A DNA stretch of 64,000 nucleotides from Dastarcus helophoroides (lineage: Eukaryota > Arthropoda > Insecta > Coleoptera > Bothrideridae). The stretch is taken from the NCBI GenBank assembly GCA_028583605.1, contig CM053329.1:12262501-12326500 (forward strand), written 5' to 3'. Shown here piece by piece: positions 1-12,001 of the stretch (the stretch's first letter is position 1; every line of letters starts with the position of its first letter). The notes under the pieces were generated by a model. It saw only the letters and a list, made by a program, of their open reading frames with translations, ran no database searches and had not been told where the DNA came from. The position numbers were made by a program, and so were the translations under genes.

Positions 1-560
1 ACAATCTGACTGTTCTTCGTAATTTTTAGTTGATTTTATTCCTGTCAAAACTCGATAAAAAATGTAAGAACAATTAAAAAAATGAAAATTTGTAAAATAT
101 TCATTTTAACAAAAATAATAAAATATAAAAAGTACTAAGCATTTTAAATTGCATTTAAATTTATCACACTATGTTTAAATACAAACTGCACAAAAAAAAC
201 AACGTTACTTCAAAAATAACAAATATTTGTTATATTCTTAAAGGTGAAAGTTTCAACTTAATTTTTTTTAAGTGTTGCACCAATTTTTATTCAGTGACTT
301 TTTTTATGTTCTAGTACTTGATGGGCACTATAACATAAATTAATTTCGTGATTGTTTCGCGGATAAAACTATTTACAAAAAATTAATTGATTTTTTGGGT
401 GGCTAGAAATAATAAAAAATGTAAAAAAATATATAATATACCTCAAACCATTGGCTATAACTTATTTGATTCAAAAGATATAAAAAATTTAAAAATCTTG
501 AATTGACATTTTTTTTAATATCTCGTAGTGACCTTGAAATATTGAGCCCAAATGCACATA
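1..560. other. AT-rich non-coding stretch
   Basis: No credible coding frame, structured repeat or transposon terminus was seen. The sequence is homopolymer-rich (A and T runs) and ends where the mariner-like fragment begins. Confidence 0.5.
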
Positions 561-564
561 AATT

Positions 565-997
565 TTGTTTATTTATCGAGGTGATAACTTTCCGAAAATA
601 TTACTAAAGGTTCCCATTTGGGGGCCACTTCGCCATACTTATCCTGCTAGATACTTTGGTGATGAGATCTGTCGCGCTGCGGGCGACGGCAGCCCTGATT
701 TGGCCCCCAGTGACTACCATTTGTTTCCTAACTTGAAACAACACTTGATGAGAACGAAATTTATAAGCGACGAGGATCTGAAAGCAACTGCCGATTTTTT
801 TCGGAGGGGGGGGGGTGGTACGACGGAGGTATAAAAAAGCTCCCGAAGCGGCTCCAAAGGTACATCGATCAAGACTGGGACTACGTAGAAAAATAGCCAA
901 AAGTCCAAGCTTTCACAATCTCCACTTATTTTGCAACAAAATGATGTTTACTATGTAAAAAAAAATTGAAGACCTTAATTTACGGACACCCTCGTAA
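565..997 (+). mobile_element. Mariner fragment: transposase C-terminus plus 3' terminal inverted repeat
   Basis: The + frame from about 670 encodes SPDLAPSDYHLF, the hallmark around the third catalytic aspartate of mariner DD34D transposases, followed by a typical tail (LKQHL..KFISDEDLKA). The frame breaks in a run of G at about 807-816. Reading resumes one frame over with WYDGGIKKLPKRLQRYIDQ and ends at the TAG near 895, matching the usual mariner C-terminus. At 981-996 TTACGGACACCCTCGTA is a typical mariner 3' terminal inverted repeat with a terminal TA. Upstream of about 670 the sequence no longer resembles transposase, so the 5' half, including the first two catalytic aspartates, is lost. 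The fragment cannot encode an active enzyme. It is a member of the mariner group; I did not assign a subfamily. Confidence 0.85.
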
Positions 998-1905
998 AAT
1001 GGGGGTTTAGTGTAAGCACTGAAAAACCAAGTTTTAATGACTACATCGTGTAAGGTATATCATTTGAAAGAGCTGTTTGTAAAGGTTTCAAAATATCTTT
1101 TTTATGATTTTCGATCCAGTGATCTTACAGATATACATAGCTCAAAATCTGCAAAAGATGAGCATCCTCTTCCATTAATCTTTAAGTTAAAATTTATATT
1201 TTAACAGGGTTGGTAATTAATAGGTCACAGATTATCAGAAAACCGCTTATTCTGGCGCAATTTTAATTGTTGTTCAAAAAATATTTTAAGTGAAAATTGG
1301 GGTCCAAGTTCCAAGTTGTATTAATTTCTTTGTACAAAGATAAAACCTAAATTAGCCGAAAAATTTAGTGCAGATCAAATTTGTTCGCTAAATTATTCGG
1401 ATGAATATTTTCGGAGTTTGTTTAGGTTTAATAATTAGGCACAACACAATAATTGCGAGGTTATATTATATTAATTATAACTAAAGACCAGATATTACTG
1501 ACAATTGCACTGTTTGCAATTTTTATCATTTTTAATATGATTGCAATTTTTGTGCAATTTGAGTCAAAAACAAAATTATTTGTCAATTTTCTAAAATTTT
1601 TCACCTATTAGTAATAATTGTTGTGTGGCAACAGCAATAATTAATAGTTATAGTATTGGTAATTCCCTCATTCCTGTTTTTGATGCAAGATCTTTTTACT
1701 TTCACCTAATTGCACTTTAATTACCTTTCGGGAGGTATTTTGAGATGGGCTTTATAAGAACTTGGTCATAAAATGACGTTAGGACCTTTATTTCATTGTA
1801 AGATGCCAAAATCTCTTCATCACTTTCTACCAAAATTAATAGAACATTTACAATAACTCAGTGCAATAGGCGCTAGCGTTGGGGTTAGGTATAATTTGTG
1901 TGTTT
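998..1905. other. Non-coding stretch, nothing recognised
   Basis: AT-rich sequence without long frames, recognisable domains or clear inverted or tandem repeats. It lies between the mariner 3' end and the first copy of the dispersed hammerhead-like repeat. Confidence 0.4.
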
Positions 1906-1910
1906 ATTCT

Positions 1911-2075
1911 TAGGACATTGAAATACAGAACTTGTCCCCTGAAACCAAGAAAGATTAAAAAATACAACAAAGCTTGTTCTAACGCGTTTCGACAGCCAAG
2001 CTATCATCTTCAGAGGGAAAATATTTCTGAAGATAACCAAGGATCAGTCCGTTCCACCATTCTTAAGACCTAACA
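1911..2075 (-). repeat. Dispersed repeat copy 1 (hammerhead-like family)
   Basis: First of at least six copies in this window; the others are near 4,119, 4,301, 21,640, 22,912 and 63,912. Read on the minus strand, the family runs CTGAAGATGATAGC, a short loop, GCTGTCGAAACGCGTT, then a stretch ending CAGGGGACAAGTT and a tail containing GATAACCAAGGACC. In this copy the GATAACCAAGG tail lies on the opposite side of the core in the opposite orientation, so the copy is a partly inverted composite. A 64-codon frame over it is fortuitous. Confidence 0.75.
1978..2017 (-). ncRNA. Hammerhead-like core in dispersed repeat copy 1
   Basis: Minus strand: CTGAAGA (fits CUGANGA), one extra T, stem II GATAGC/GCTGTC (6 bp with one G-T pair, TTG loop), GAA, palindromic ACGCGT in the stem III position, then T. 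The candidate stem I is only 2 bp here (CT/AG). The order of elements matches a hammerhead ribozyme. The extra T, short stem I and loopless stem III mean activity is unproven. Confidence 0.4.
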
Positions 2076-4118
2076 GTTTGCGAGTGAATTTCACTTTAAA
2101 AAATTACTATAAATGGAAGCTATTCTGAAAGATTCTTTTATTTCAGAATAAAAAAATTATTTTTTCAGGAATTATATTAACTTTAAACATTATTGTTACT
2201 ATTTGTTTACAATTTTAAAAATCGCAACTTTTTAAAGAATCAAACATTTTTTGAACATTGTGATTTAAAAAACAATTTCTTTACGTTTTAATATTTTAAC
2301 AAAATTATTTTTTGTAATTTGCTACTTTACTGAAAATTTGTCTTTTTTATTTTCACTTTTTCGAAAATTTTGGTTTTTAGGGGTTTTGCCTTTTTTAGAA
2401 AGCTTTAACAAATTTTTAATACCTTAACTTTTAGAAAAATTTCAGCCATTTTTAAATGTTTAACTTCTTTTATAATTCTAAGTATTAAAAAAATTTAACC
2501 TACAAAGTTTATTTTTTTAAAACTTTTACTTTTACAAAAATAGTTCTTGACTTCATTGAAAATTTAAAATCTTTTTTTAAAATTTAGCCTTATTCTCAAT
2601 ATTGTTTTCTAAAAATAGCAAGATTTTGACTTAAAATATGATTTTTTGAAATTTTCGACTGCCAAAATTAAGATTTTTTATTTTTATTTTTTTCGAAAAT
2701 TTTGATTTTATTCAAAAATTGTACCTTCGAAGATTTTATCCTCCCTTTTAAATTATTCCATTTTTTTAATTTGCACATTTTAGAAATATTTTGTCTTTTT
2801 CAAATTTCGACTTTTCTTTTAAGTTCCCACCTTTTTCCATAAATTCGTTTTTTTCAGTTTCAAATGTTTTCAAAAATTTCATCTTTCTGAATTTTTTTTT
2901 TAAATTTGGATTCATTTTTAGCCTTTTGACATTTTGAAATTTCTAGTCTTTTAAAATTATACTTTTTTAGAAATTATAATAAATTTTTCTTGAGATTTTG
3001 ACTTATTTTGTAAAATTTAGATTTTTTTCCAAAAATTTACCTTTTTTAATTCAATTTTTTGATTCGGCCCTTTTAGAGAAAATTATTTTTTTTTTGAAGA
3101 ATTTGACTCTTCGATATTTCGATATTTCAAAATTTCCTCTTTTTTACAAAATTTCAATTGTTTTCTCAAAATTTATTTAACTATATTAAAATTCACCTTT
3201 TTTTCAAAATTTATTTTTTCTCAAATATTTTACTTTTTTTGAAAATTTCAGCTTTTCAAATTTTGGATTTTTTGAAAATCTTAACTTTTAAATTAAATTT
3301 TTTCAAAATTCCTGCTCTTTGAAAATTTCTACTCTTTTTGAAGAATGTCATGTTTCTTGCAAGCTGGGTATTTTTTCCAAAATTTCGACTCTTTGAAATG
3401 TTAGAACTATTCAACATTTCATTCTTTTTGTCTTTTTGCAAACTCTAATTTGTTTGTTGACAGTTTCGACTTAGTTGAAAATATCGATATCTTTTGAAAA
3501 TTTCGATTTTTTTTTAATGGGAAGATTTTTTTTTAAATCGGCTTTTTTTTGAAATTCTTCGAAAAGTTCTAGAAATTTTGCCTTTTTTAAAAATTGTTCA
3601 AAATATCAAACTTTTTTAAAAATTTAGTCTTTTTGAAAACTTTTCAGTTTTATTTTTGAAAAATTTGACTTTAAAAAAAAAAGAGCTTTCTTAACATTTC
3701 AACTATTTAAAGTTTTGATTTAATAAAAAAATATTACATTTTTAATAATCCAGGTTTTTCTTCTAGTTTTGAAAAATTTAGTTTTTTTTTGAAAATATGA
3801 ACGAACACGTAGATACTTTTTTAAGTCTCAATTTTTTTTTAAATCTTGACAATTTTTGGGATTTTAACATTACTTCTTAAAATTTAAACTTTTTTTTAAA
3901 AAAAACGAATACTTTTAAAATTTTCACCATTTTTTTTATATTCGAATTTTGAAAATAGCGATTTCTTCCAAATTTTAACTTTTTGTTTTAAAATTGTGAT
4001 TTTACTTTTTTTGCACATTTAAACGTTTCATGAAAATTGGGACATCTTTCAAAATAACATTTGCCAAAATTTCGATTATTTGAAAATTTTTTTCAATACA
4101 TTCCATTCTTTTTTTTTG

Positions 4119-4256
4119 TGGAACGGACCGGTCCTTGGTTATCTTCAAAAACTGAAATACAGAACTTGTCCTCTGAAAGCAAGAAAGATTAAAAATCACA
4201 ACAAATGTTACTCGAACGCGTTTTGACAGCCAAGCTCTCATCTTCAGAGAGAATTT
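4119..4256 (-). repeat. Dispersed repeat copy 2 with hammerhead-like core
   Basis: Begins with the tail GGAACGGACCGGTCCTTGG and runs to CATCTTCAGAGAGA. On the minus strand the core is CTCTCTGAAGAT, GAGAGC/GCTGTC with one mismatch, then AAAACGCGTT, so GAA of the core has become AAA. It is the best single example of the full tail-to-core order of the family. Confidence 0.75.
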
Positions 4257-4300
4257 AATAAACATTTAAAATTTTCAAAGAAAGAGAAGATTTGTTTGGA

Positions 4301-4465
4301 GGAACGGACTGATCCTTGGTTATCTTCAAAAATTGAAATTGAAATATTGTCCCCTGAAACTCTCTCTAAAGGTAATAGCTTGGCTGTCGAAACGCGTTAG
4401 AGCAACGTTTGTTGTGTCTTTTATCTTTCCTGGTTTCAGGGGACAAGTTTTGTATTTTAATTTTT
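4301..4465 (+). repeat. Dispersed repeat copy 3 (inverted composite) with hammerhead-like core
   Basis: Starts with the same GGAACGGAC tail in minus orientation, then switches to plus orientation with CTCTCTAAAGG, AATAGC/GCTGTC, GAAACGCGTT, AGAG and a run ending CAGGGGACAAG. Candidate stem I is CTCT/AGAG (4 bp) around 4,361-4,404. The core is mutated (CTAAAGG instead of CTGAAGA). Together with copy 2 it forms a head-to-head arrangement. Confidence 0.7.
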
Positions 4466-5091
4466 CATTCCATTTTTATCAACATTTTAACTTTTTAAAA
4501 AAATTCGATAAGTTTGAATTTTTTTTGCAAATTACGTTTTCTCTAAAATCTTAGCACCTTTAAAAATTTTGATTTTAAACAATTTCCTTTCTTTTTTTAT
4601 TTTGAAAATTTCGACTTTTTTAAATTTCGCTTTTTTTTAAATGTTTACCTTTTTCAGAAATTTTTTTGTAAATTTTAATGTTTTCAAAATTATGTTTTTA
4701 AAATTTTGAGAAATCTTTTTTTTTTTCATTTAAATTTATAACAATTTTAACTTTTCATAAATTTTGACTTCAAAATGAAATATCGAGGATAAAGTCGAAA
4801 TATTCAGACCAAAGTCGAAAAAAAGTTTTTGAAATAGGCAGAATTTTTATTTTATTTTTAATATATTTGCCTCAAACTAGAATAGTAAGCTTTTCTCTGT
4901 AAATCTCTGTAAATTTTTTCATATTTTTTTCTGAAATTGGTAAATTTTTATTTTTATCTAAAAATTTAACATTAAATGTTTATTTATTCTGTAAAATATT
5001 CACTACTTTTTCTTGAAATACTAAATCTAATTATCAAAGGGAGAATTTTGTTCGCATAATTTGAATTTTAAACTCGAACTTTAAATGCAAG

Positions 5092-5445
5092 TAGAATGCA
5101 GCGTAGACTACAAATTCATGCAGCCCTCCAAGCGTGTATAGTGAATCATAGGTAGCTGAACTACCAATAGTTGAAACACTGCCACCTAGCAAAGCGGTTG
5201 CTCTCTAGGAAAGAGTTCCCAGAAGACAAGGATTCTAATGCACAGACCAATAGGTTTAAACATTTATTAGATTCGAAGTAGACGTCCGTGACTTCTTTAG
5301 TACTTACTTGTCGAAACATTTGTTAGCATTCGAGTTGGATATACCAAACAGGCGAGATCTAACAAGATCGAAACCGGTATTTGGTTTCCAAACTTCAAAT
5401 CTCATAAATGTTCAAACCTATTGGTCTGTGCATTAGAATCGAACT
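5092..5445. mobile_element. Foldback element copy, partial
   Basis: Begins TGCAAGTAGAATGC, continues through GCAGCCCTCCAAGCG, a GGTAGC..GCTACC-type segment and GTTCCCAGAAGACAAGGA, then the core GCACAGACCAATAGG. It then passes into the inner module (CCAACTCGAATGC reversed, GATCTAACAAGATCG) and ends with CCTATTGGTCTGTGC. The right outer arm present in the complete copy at 40,826-41,289 is missing. No coding capacity. Confidence 0.75.
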
Positions 5446-8002
5446 TAAAAAATAAAACATTTCAAGTTTAAACATGAAATTTTGAAATAAATATTAATGG
5501 TACGATATGTATATTTTTTTTTTAAAAAGGGAACCTATATTTACCTAACTTTCATGGAGAAAGTGTCCTGGCGAATAAGTAACCAACAAAATTAGGGTTC
5601 ATATTTAATTGTCATTATTTGGTTAAGTTTGCCACACCTGAACGCATGTCACGCCAAGGGCGCTTGCATTTCATAAATTTTTCTGTGCAACCCACAATAC
5701 AAGAAAATTACTCACCCCTAGTGACTTTTATAACTTAGGTTATCTAGTAGATACATCGTAACCAATACAACCAGTGTTTGCAGCTATCTTTTTAAGTTTA
5801 TTGAGATAATTACTAAACAAATTTCAACTGCAAATTTGTTTTAAAGTAACGATGAATGTCAATTAATAGGGATTTAATAACTCGCATAATAAGTAATTTA
5901 CAGATTGTGTTATTGCGTAAATATCTAGTCAGCTTGTGACTCCATCATTCAATCGGAATTATTCTAAATGCATTCGTCGTAGAAAATTTATTTATTTTAT
6001 TTACCCCCATCTTGAACTAGTTGCCTTATTGTGCCAGAAAAGCAATTTTCTTTCGAGTGTTTGCAGTACTTTACTTGTCTTGTTTTAAATGCACCGAAAG
6101 AATTGCTCGCCTTTGCGAATACAAAGTCCCCTAGTAATTTTAACCGGCAGCCAATTGGATAAACATGTCATCTGTCGACAGCGTTACTGATGTAAAAATT
6201 TCATTTGGTTTCGACATTTCAGCGTTTTAAATTTCGTCTGTACTGGAAAATTTACATTACATCTCGCTTCATATATTTTCGATAACATTGATGAGTAATT
6301 ACTCTAGTGTTGTGGTTTGAGTAATTACTAAAGCTTTCAGCATTAAAATCTCAATCTCCTGAGGGATTATCGTTGGAATATAAAATGAAATCATCAAATA
6401 TATTGAAAGCTAAAACTAGGTAAACACAGTTGGAACTGTAAACAGAAACAACACGTAACATTTACCCCATTTATTTTTACATTTAGTAGAAATCGATTGA
6501 CTTTGGATGTAGAGGCGTTAATTCTGTTCCGCTTCAATCAATTTGGAAATCGTTACATTAAAATTGGAGCAAGAAGCTTAAGTAACACAACACGATTCCG
6601 TTGTAAAGCGTTTTAAAGTCGACTATTGCAAGCGAAGAGTCTTCGTCGTAAAATTCTCATAAAATTTGACGATCCATACAAGTATTCAAAGTGAGCTGTT
6701 CGATTTCTCGTGAATTGTTGCAAACGATTTCTACGAGATATAAAGTAACTGGGAATGGTTTTCCACTATACTATGAATCTGTCGGACAGTAAACGTCCAT
6801 TCTCCTGAAATTTGCTTATTAAGTCTTTGACAGGGTATAGTGGACAATGGACAAGATAACTCATGAATTTTTTATAGCACTCGCAATTCACTTTTATTTA
6901 CACCTAAGTTGTTGAACACAAACTTATTTTAACTTAAATTTTATGAAAGCTAGATATTTTTATTTATTTTTTTACGTCGGTGTTTTTAGTTGAAATTTTG
7001 AACAAAAAATTTAAGTTAACAGTTCAAATAATTTAATTTTGGGTCAGTCAAAACTTTTTAAAAACAAACTTAAATTATCCTAGAAATTCGATTTTATTCC
7101 GACTTGTTTTTTTATTATAAATCCTCAACTTTAGATCCAGAAGTTAACTAATTCGATATACAATTAAAATTTAAAATTTTCAAAATTTGGATTCAAGTTA
7201 CATTTTAAATTAAATAAAGGATTTCAAATTTTAAAGCAGACATAATGCATTCTTGAAAAATTTTTAATTTCAAACAGAGGGAAAATAAAAAATAGGGTCT
7301 TGCTAATAAACATTTTTAATTAGTTTGGTACAAAATTAACGTTCTTTTACGTATTTAATAATGTTAAATAATGGGAAATTGTGAGCTGATATTTCTTCTT
7401 GTAAAACTAAACAGCCTTCATGTTGACCGCTGACTAACTCACCTTTTATTGAATCAACCGTCGAATAAAATCAGATTTTTTGGCCAACGGCATCGAAACC
7501 CTTACAAGTGTTCCTATAAATTACATTTATATCCCAACTTTTTATAAAAATAATAAAAGATATAAATGTAAATGTAAAGAAAAGCCGTCAACCTTGACCC
7601 GAGAATAGCAAGTAGTCCCGAAACTCATTTTATTAGTTTTCATCATGAAAATAAATACACACGCCGACAATATCTTGAATGAAATGCGGAACAGACCTTT
7701 CTTTTTCTTCATTATTATTGACAACCGATCGAAGCGAAAGCACAAAAGAATTTCAATCCAATATTAAATAAATGTCATTTTCTATCACATGGAAATCAGA
7801 TCGAAAGCTATTTATATTCAGAGCTATCGGCAAAAAAAATTAATTGCTATCGCTTCTTCATTTTCGTAATATTGCTGCGGCTTCGATAGGTCTCGTTTGG
7901 AATATTAAATTGAATCTAATTCGTTAACGCAAATGTTCGTTACGACAATGAAAAGGTAACTAGAACGAACAATAATTTCATTAAAACGTTCTCAATCATG
8001 CA
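5446..8002. other. Longest stretch without recognised repeats
   Basis: About 2.5 kb with more even base composition than the rest and no transposon signature. Only short frames occur. It could be intronic or intergenic unique DNA. The part from 7,400 to 8,000 is slightly richer in GC, but I see no splice-bounded exon that I can defend. Confidence 0.35.
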
Positions 8003-8196
8003 GCTATTTGCTTTCGGTAGATCGCTTGACAGGCAATTTCCAATCAGAGTGGTCAGCGAAAATGCAAATAGATTTCCAGTTTTATTGGTTGTGAAAGTAA
8101 CACGACATTTTTGTAGATATTTTATGCCGATAACACTTTCCTTACTTTTGTTTGTTCTAACAGAAGTTCCCGCTTTATATCTTAATTTTAAAAAAA
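8003..8196 (+). repeat. Left copy of about 195 bp direct repeat flanking the I-like element
   Basis: From ATTTGCTTTCGGTAGATC to CTTAATTTTAAAAA. The same sequence, roughly 85-90 % identical by eye, recurs at 12,002-12,200. It abuts the 5' end of the retrotransposon, as a target-site duplication would. See the matching finding. Confidence 0.8.
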
Positions 8197-8289
8197 CGAA
8201 AAGGTACCTCTTTCAATTTAAGCGATGGAGACTTTAAGTCTGATGACTCCCAGCAGTCAACAAAATCAACATTTTAAAATTACTTACAA

Positions 8290-9001
8290 AATTCACTCTT
8301 CTACAGTGGAATTGTGACGGATTTTATTCTCGCCTTGAACGTATACAACACCCTGTCTTAGATACCCTACTTGATATCATCTGCTTCCAAGAAACAAATT
8401 TAAATTAAACTCATAAGCCTAACCTCAAAAATTATGAGGGTTATCACTATTTGAGGACTGAATGTTCGAGACCTAATGGTGGAACTTCTATATTTGCATC
8501 ACACGATCTATTTGCTCAAAAATTTCCGATAACAACAACCCTAGAAGCAGTAGCCATCAATGTCTGGTGTCCGCAAAGGATTACAATATGTACCGTACAT
8601 ATGTCACCAAACTATAATCCAACAAAAGCTCACATCTATAATCTTGTAACCCAGTTACCAACCCCGTTCATCCTTGTCGGTGATTTCAATGCTCACAACG
8701 TGATCTGGGGATCCAAATACTCATTTGGAAAAAGAAAAATGATCGAAAATACAATAAATAACACCAATTTAAGTCTTCTAAATACTGGATGCAGCACACA
8801 TTTCAATATACAATACAAACGGGAAAATTCTCATCTATTGATCTTAGATTTTGCGATCCAAGGACATTTCCATTAATAAGGTGGGGCACCTTAGACAGTC
8901 TATACGATAGTGATCACTACCCCATAATTATTTTAGATAATGCATTTAAGCCTGCAGACTCTGTTACTAAATGGAGAATAAGGCAATTAGTTCGTATATA
9001 G
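8290..9001 (+). pseudogene. AP-type endonuclease domain of the I-like element
   Basis: Codes for the apurinic-like endonuclease that nicks target DNA for target-primed reverse transcription. Recognisable blocks in order: LLQWNCDGF (start, 8,296), ICFQETNL (catalytic Glu region), a stop (TAA near 8,404), GGTSIFASHD, VHMSPNYNP, ILVGDFNAHNVIWGS (catalytic Asp/Asn) and SDHYPIII (terminal SDH motif). A frameshift lies between about 8,790 and 8,870, where the frame carrying the GDFNAH block gives way to the frame carrying LDSLYDSDHYPI. The first frame's ATG at 8,451 is not the real start; the domain begins upstream. It is decayed and not functional. Confidence 0.85.
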
Positions 9002-9539
9002 AGTCACAAACTAATATACTTGAATTTTCTGACGATATCGACCAAGCTACAAACCAGTTTATCAACTGTATCGTTTCGTCAGTAGAAAAACATATTGGAA
9101 GGCATGAAATAAATGTCAGACAAAAATAGTTCCATGGTGGAATGACGCTAGTTCAGTCGCAACGCGAGAGTGCGAAGGAGCTTTAAATAAATACCTCAGA
9201 ACTCAGTCTCAAGATAATCTTATTACTTACAAAAAATTAAAAGCAAAATCCAAGCGAATTTTAAAAGAAAGCAAAAGGCAATCATGGAATAAATACACAA
9301 GTGATAGCCCCCCTAGCCAAATATGGAAGAAAATAAAGCAAATCAAAAAAGTCGATAATACACTTTATAAGATACCTGCAATAGAATTTAATGGTCAAAT
9401 CATTACAAATAGTCAAGATATTGTCAACACACTCTCAGATCATTTTAAAGCAAAAACAAAAAATAAAGATATTCGACAACCACCACATATTGCAACACCA
9501 ATAACATTTCAAGATTCTGCACCACTAAACCACGTTTTC

Positions 9540-11000
9540 TCACTTCAAGAACTTAAGCACGCTCTTTTTTCCTGCAAAAATTCTGCAGCAGGATCAGGTA
9601 ATATTCCTTTCATTTTTCTTAGAAACCTTTTTACACGCAGTTCAAAAAAGCTTCTGGAATTTTTCAATTTGATTTGACTAAGACAAAAGTTTCCATCTCA
9701 GTGGCGGCAGTCCATAATATTACCTTTCAGAAAAAATGATACCACCTCAGTCGACCCTAAATGCTTCCGACCTATTGCGTTAACTTGAACGATGTGTAAA
9801 CTATTAGAGAAGATGATCAACAAGCGTCTGATGTCGCACCTTGAAAGACATAAGCTTCTTCGTCAAGAACAATCTGGATTTAGGCCACATCGTAGTACCA
9901 TAGATAACCTTGTAGCTCTTGAAGCAGAGATTTCTAATGTTTTTAGTGCCAAGCAGGACGTTGTTGCAGTGATTTTTGGTATAGAAAGCGCGTTTGACAC
10001 TACTTTATGTTCGGCCATTTACTACAAATTAAAGGAAGTTAACCTGACAGGAAACATATTTGCTTTTCTAAAAAATTGCTTAACCGATAGAACATCTAAG
10101 GTGCTGGCTAATGGAAAAGTATCATATTCGTTCCCCTGGAAAGTGGAGTGCTTCAAGGCTTGGTATTAAGCACAACGTTATTTAGTTAAGCCATAAATGA
10201 TATATGTTCCTCCGTTAAACAACCAGTCAAATACTCTCTATATGCAGACTATCTCATCCTCTACTGTTCAGGAAAAGTTATTCCAACTACATGTAATTGG
10301 TTGCAAAATGCTGTAAATAATCTATCTACCTGTCTTAAATGTAAGGTTTTAACTTTTCTTTCTGCTTTCAATTCTAAAGTTATTAAATTTAGCCAAAGGA
10401 GAGAAACCCATGAGCCAAGTATAATATTAAATAATCAACCTTTACAAGTAGTAGATCGACACAAATTTCTTGGACCAACTTTTGATAGTCGACTTACCTG
10501 GAAACAATACATTTAAGAAGCGCACTGTTCAAAATGTCTAAACATCTTCAGAACCTTATCACATTACCCTTGGGGCGCAGAAGAGGATGCCCTTCATAGG
10601 ATATATAGAGCCTTAGTACGTTTCAAATTAGATTATGGCTGTTTAGTCTATATAAGCGCTAGCAAATCTAACCTTAAAAGCCTGAACGCCGTACATAACA
10701 CCGCTCTTCATATATGTCTGGGTGCTTTTAGATATAATCCTTCCGAATTCCTCTATTGTGAAGCTCGGAAGCTCCCTCTTTCGTTGCGACGCGAAAAACT
10801 TCTGCTGTCATATGCCGCCAAAATATTTGCTAACCTTAACAATCCAATCTATAGTATATTCAACTTCTTTCAAATGCCGGCACTGAGTCGTCCAAGAAGT
10901 TTACTTTCTGTCTGTCAAATATTAAAATCTTTGCTAGGAGACATTATTCTTTTTAAGACAACTGTAAATTCTACTTTGTCTGTACCCCCTTGGTTTTAAG
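9540..11000 (+). pseudogene. Reverse transcriptase and thumb of the I-like element
   Basis: Contains NSAAGSGNIPF (fingers), DPKCFRPIALT, a long open piece 9,792-10,169 with EKMINKRL, QSGFRPHRSTIDNL and the palm A motif. Motif A reads IFGIESAFDT where FD.EKAFD is expected, so its first aspartate is a glycine. The YADD motif reads YADYLILYCSG, so its second aspartate is a tyrosine. Both changes remove metal ligands of the polymerase. The thumb follows (HKFLGPTFDSRLTW, YGCLVYISASKSN, NTALHICLGAFR). Several stops and shifts separate these blocks. Confident as to family, certainly inactive. Confidence 0.85.
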
Positions 11001-11049
11001 CCATCCATCAATATGTTCTTGTGTAAATATAGAAAACGAGAAACTTCTA

Positions 11050-11912
11050 ATGTCCTTCTTAGGCAACCTTTCTTGGAATTAATTAATTCACAACAACTTT
11101 CTGCAGCAAACAGCATCCTGTATACCGATGCCTCAAAAAACGAAAATGGTGTTAATTGTTCAGTTATTACATCCAACACTACCATAGCAAAATATTAGCT
11201 TTCTACCCACTGCAATGTTTTTACTGGGGAATTATATGGTATTCTTATGGCACTCAAATCAATCACAGCAGCAGATCAGAAAACAGTCCCTATATGCACA
11301 GAATCATTGGCATCAATCCATTGCATTAAAATATCTATACCCAAAATCCTCTGGCCCAAAAAAATGGTAAAAAATGCCCACTATTTATATTCTCAGAACA
11401 TTAATACAAGTATTGTCTGGGTACCATCTCACGTTGGTATCAGTGGAAATGAAAATGCTGATCAAGCAGACAAAGAAGCTCTAGACTCTGATTTGCCCAT
11501 AGTACAGGTACATCTCCAACATGATGTAAATAATTTGCTAAAACAAACAATAGTACACAAGTGTCAAACGCACTGGAATGGATCAAATACTAAATTGGCT
11601 TTAATTCAACTTAGAATTGAAAACCTTAAGATGATACCAATGAAAAGAAAAGACAAAATCATTTTTAGAATATTAAGAATTGGCCATGCCAAAATTATAC
11701 ACAATTACTTAATGGAATCTGGTAATCCTTCTTATTGTGATTATTGTAACTGTGGCCTTATAGCTAGGCACATCCTGTCCGAATGTCCACAACATTCTGA
11801 GGCTCGACAACGCCTTAACCTAACTGGTGACCTCAAAGAGCATCCCACCTTCAATAATTATAACAATATAACAGAATTGCTACACTGTATTAAAATGTAC
11901 AACCATATTTAA
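11050..11912 (+). pseudogene. RNase H and C-terminal Cys region of the I-like element
   Basis: RNase H blocks: LYTDASKN (first Asp), a stop at the TAG near 11,198, FTGELYGILMAL (Glu), PICTESLASI (the usual TDS has become TES, so one metal ligand is altered) and SHVGISGNENADQADKEA (final Asp). The 221-codon open piece 11,247-11,912 continues into CDYCNCGLIARHILSECPQH, a Cys/His motif typical of the C-terminus of I and R1-type ORF2 proteins, and ends at a stop followed by a short 3' UTR. It is the best preserved part of the element. Confidence 0.85.
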
Positions 11913-12001
11913 ACCACTGTCTTTTTTTGTATACTAACTGAATTTGTACCAATGGCCATTAGCAGTCAAGGCACATTAATTTTTAAATAAATAAAAATTA
12001 A

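Larger units (their letters stand above)
2220..4870. repeat. TTTCGAC-type low-complexity array, block 1 (T-rich on +)
   Basis: Degenerate repeat of about 17-22 bp built on GAAAATTTCGACTTTTTT, read on the + strand. Typical pieces are TTTCGACTCTTTG and AAATTTCGACTTTTT. It is interrupted by two dispersed-repeat copies at 4.1-4.5 kb, and polarity begins to flip near 4,790 (AAAGTCGAAA). Short frames inside are products of the F/K/S-rich composition, not genes. Confidence 0.7.
8197..12001 (+). mobile_element. I-like non-LTR retrotransposon, 5'-truncated and inactive
   Basis: A single element with endonuclease, reverse transcriptase, RNase H and a C-terminal Cys-rich region in the order of I/Jockey-superclade ORF2. 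It ends in a tail of TAAATAAATAAAAA type near 11,983-12,001. Only a trace of the ORF1 tail may remain (about 8,215-8,270). Stops and frameshifts are spread over the whole length. It is flanked by 195 bp direct repeats. The presence of RNase H argues for the I group rather than CR1 or RTE. Confidence 0.85.
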
